64,000 nt of DNA from an uncultured Alphaproteobacteria bacterium (GTDB lineage Bacteria > Pseudomonadota > Alphaproteobacteria > Rhizobiales > Aestuariivirgaceae): the NCBI GenBank assembly GCA_945957365.1, contig CAMFKI010000008.1, forward strand, positions 62,001-126,000, written 5' to 3'. Position numbers and translations under genes: made by a program. Position 1 is the first letter of the stretch. The number at the start of each line of letters is the position of its first letter. Positions 62,602-64,000 of the stretch are shown one piece after another. A model generated the notes under the pieces. The model saw only the letters and a list, made by a program, of their open reading frames with translations. It was not told where the DNA came from and did no database searches.

Positions 62602-64000
62602 TCGACTTCATCAGCCAGAACCTGGCGCCGATCATGTTCCTGGCGCTGATCGGCTTCCTTCTGCTCGGCTATCCCGTGGCCTTCGCGCTCGCCGCCAACG
62701 GGCTCCTGTTCTTCGTCATCGCGGTGGAGCTGTCGCCTTATTCGAACGAGATCTCGCTGTCCTGGCCACTGCTGATGACCCTCCCCGGGCGCATCCTCGA
62801 GGTGATGCGCAACGATACGCTGCTGGCCATTCCGTTCTTCACCTTCATGGGCATCGTGCTGGAGAAGTCGGGCATGGCGGAGGACCTGCTCGACACCATC
62901 GGCCAGCTGTTCGGCCCGGTGCGCGGCGGGCTCGCCTTCGCGGTGATCCTGGTGGGCGCGCTGCTCGCCGCAACGACCGGCATCGTCGCCGCCTCGGTGA
63001 TGGCGATGGGCCTGATCTCGCTGCCGATCATGCTGCGCTATGGTTATGACCGGCCGGTGGCGGCGGGCGTCATCGCCGCCTCCGGCACGCTGGCGCAGAT
63101 CATTCCGCCGTCGCTGGTGCTCATCGTGCTTGCCGACCAGCTCGGCCGTTCGGTGGGCGATCTCTACAATGGCGCGCTCATTCCTGGCCTGCTGCTCACC
63201 GGTCTCTACTGCGTCTACATCGCCGCACTGGCGATCCTGAAGCCCGCCAGCGTGCCGGCGCTGCCGGCGGCGGCGCGCACGCTCACCGGCAGTCCGCTGC
63301 CGCTGCTGGCGCTGCTCCTGGCGTCCGCCGCCGTGGGCGAGGCGGGCTACCTGCTGCTGGCGCCGCGGATGGAGCAGAACGCCGTGATCTGGGCGATCAC
63401 CCTCGCCGTGGTCTTCGCCTTCGCCGTCACGCTTGCTGACGAGAAGCTGGGCCGGAACAGGCTCGGCGGCATCGCCCGCAGTGTGGTCTTCGTGCTGGTG
63501 CCGCCGCTGGCACTGATCTTCCTCGTGCTCGGCACCATCTTCCTCGGCATCGCCACGCCCACCGAAGGCGGCGCCATGGGAGCCGTTGGCGCGCTCGCAC
63601 TGGCGCTGGCGCGGCGCAGGCTTGGGTTCCGACAGCTCAGCGACGCGCTCGACGCGACCGCGCGATTGTCGTGCTTCGTGGTCTTCGTGCTGATCGGCAG
63701 CCGCATCTTCTCGCTCACCTTCTACGGCATCAACGGCCATGTCTGGGTCGAACACCTGTTCCTCGGCCTTCCCGGGGGTGCTGCCGGTTTCCTTCTCGCG
63801 GTCAACCTGCTGGTCTTCGTGCTCGGCTGCTTCGTCGATTTCTTCGAGATTGCCTTCATCGTGGTGCCGCTGCTGGCCCCGGTGGCGGCCAAGCTGGGGA
63901 TCGACCTCGTGTGGTTCGGGGTCATCCTCGGCATGAACCTGCAGACCAGCTTCCTCACCCCGCCCTTCGGCTTCGCGCTGTTCTACATGCGCTCGGTCGC
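62598..64000 (+). CDS. dctM: TRAP transporter large permease (DctM), 3' end outside window
   Basis: 467 codons from the GTG at 62598 remain open to the last base. The protein is almost wholly hydrophobic with about a dozen segments. Family signatures include AIPFFTFMGIVLEKSGMAED, ATTGIVAASVMAMG, SGTLAQIIPPSLVLIVLAD and ATPTEGGAMGAVGALALA. With DctQ it forms the sodium-driven uptake permease for an organic acid of unknown identity. A 510-residue antisense frame covers it and is not taken as coding. Confidence 0.95.
   Translation, partial: MIDFISQNLAPIMFLALIGFLLLGYPVAFALAANGLLFFVIAVELSPYSNEISLSWPLLMTLPGRILEVMRNDTLLAIPFFTFMGIVLEKSGMAEDLLDTIGQLFGPVRGGLAFAVILVGALLAATTGIVAASVMAMGLISLPIMLRYGYDRPVAAGVIAASGTLAQIIPPSLVLIVLADQLGRSVGDLYNGALIPGLLLTGLYCVYIAALAILKPASVPALPAAARTLTGSPLPLLALLLASAAVGEAGYLLLAPRMEQNAVIWAITLAVVFAFAVTLADEKLGRNRLGGIARSVVFVLVPPLALIFLVLGTIFLGIATPTEGGAMGAVGALALALARRRLGFRQLSDALDATARLSCFVVFVLIGSRIFSLTFYGINGHVWVEHLFLGLPGGAAGFLLAVNLLVFVLGCFVDFFEIAFIVVPLLAPVAAKLGIDLVWFGVILGMNLQTSFLTPPFGFALFYMRSV

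Noticed and set aside
62223..63755. 510-residue frame antisense to dctQ and dctM
   Set aside because: Composition (Glu, Gln, Arg, His) is what the reverse complement of a hydrophobic GC-rich membrane gene gives; DctM signatures are on the plus strand.
1..64000. Mobile elements, CRISPR arrays, toxin-antitoxin pairs or defence islands
   Set aside because: No transposase, integrase, repeat array, terminal inverted repeats or defence-type proteins were found among the genes or gaps.

Overview
The window reads as chromosomal core sequence from an alphaproteobacterium, most likely Hyphomicrobiales (Rhizobiales). The grounds are the high GC content, an irr-fabA-fabB-fabI block, a hisB-DUF2628-hisH-hisA-hisF-hisE-coaA operon, an olsB/maeB/mutS/glnD/murJ run, FrcBCA-like sugar transport, RegB/RegA/SenC and the alphaproteobacterial families MmcB, DUF2244 and DUF2628. 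The genus cannot be named from the sequence. I found no insertion sequence, prophage, CRISPR array, tRNA or rRNA. No gene-free stretch exceeds about 220 bases; the largest are 46788-47007, 42135-42312, 54348-54509 and 11459-11614, and each is described.

Layout. 1-7230: Smr protein and XRE regulator, hslV-hslU (minus), then the histidine operon ending in coaA. 7225-11037: PfkB sugar kinase, EI24-type membrane protein, nth, DUF2244 protein and an AraC-MGMT repair protein. 11042-14183: irr diverging from fabA-fabB-fabI. 14189-26092: a long minus-strand run of moeB, dut, coaBC, ubiB, ubiE, murJ, glnD and mutS with many 1-5 bp overlaps or gaps. 26205-28475: maeB. 28465-40354: a second minus-strand run of olsB, hybrid kinase, yifB, corC, ybeY, phoH, miaB, plsC, a fused tsaB-rimI, nfu and trpS (gene order here is from left to right; transcription runs right to left). 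40466-42134: mutM and an enoyl-CoA hydratase.

42313-54347 is the accessory part: a DUF1800-DUF1501 pair of unknown function, a ROK regulator with fucU diverging from an FrcBCA-like ABC transporter, and a sugar-acid module (GntR regulator, aldo/keto reductase, gulonate dehydrogenase-like protein, UxaA-type dehydratase). 54510-64000: a class A penicillin-binding protein, an M48-like metallopeptidase, PHB depolymerase, SenC diverging from RegB-RegA, MmcB, and a TRAP transporter whose large subunit runs off the window.

The strongest regulatory signals are: an Irr-box-like palindrome overlapping the nfu promoter, with irr itself in the window; a 39-bp inverted repeat between the ROK gene and frcB with a TTGACA hexamer in each arm; and a perfect 14-bp palindrome directly abutting the start of the GntR gene. 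No wholly new system is evident. The least explained unit is the DUF1800/DUF1501 pair, and the most unusual gene structure is the in-frame TsaB-RimI fusion.
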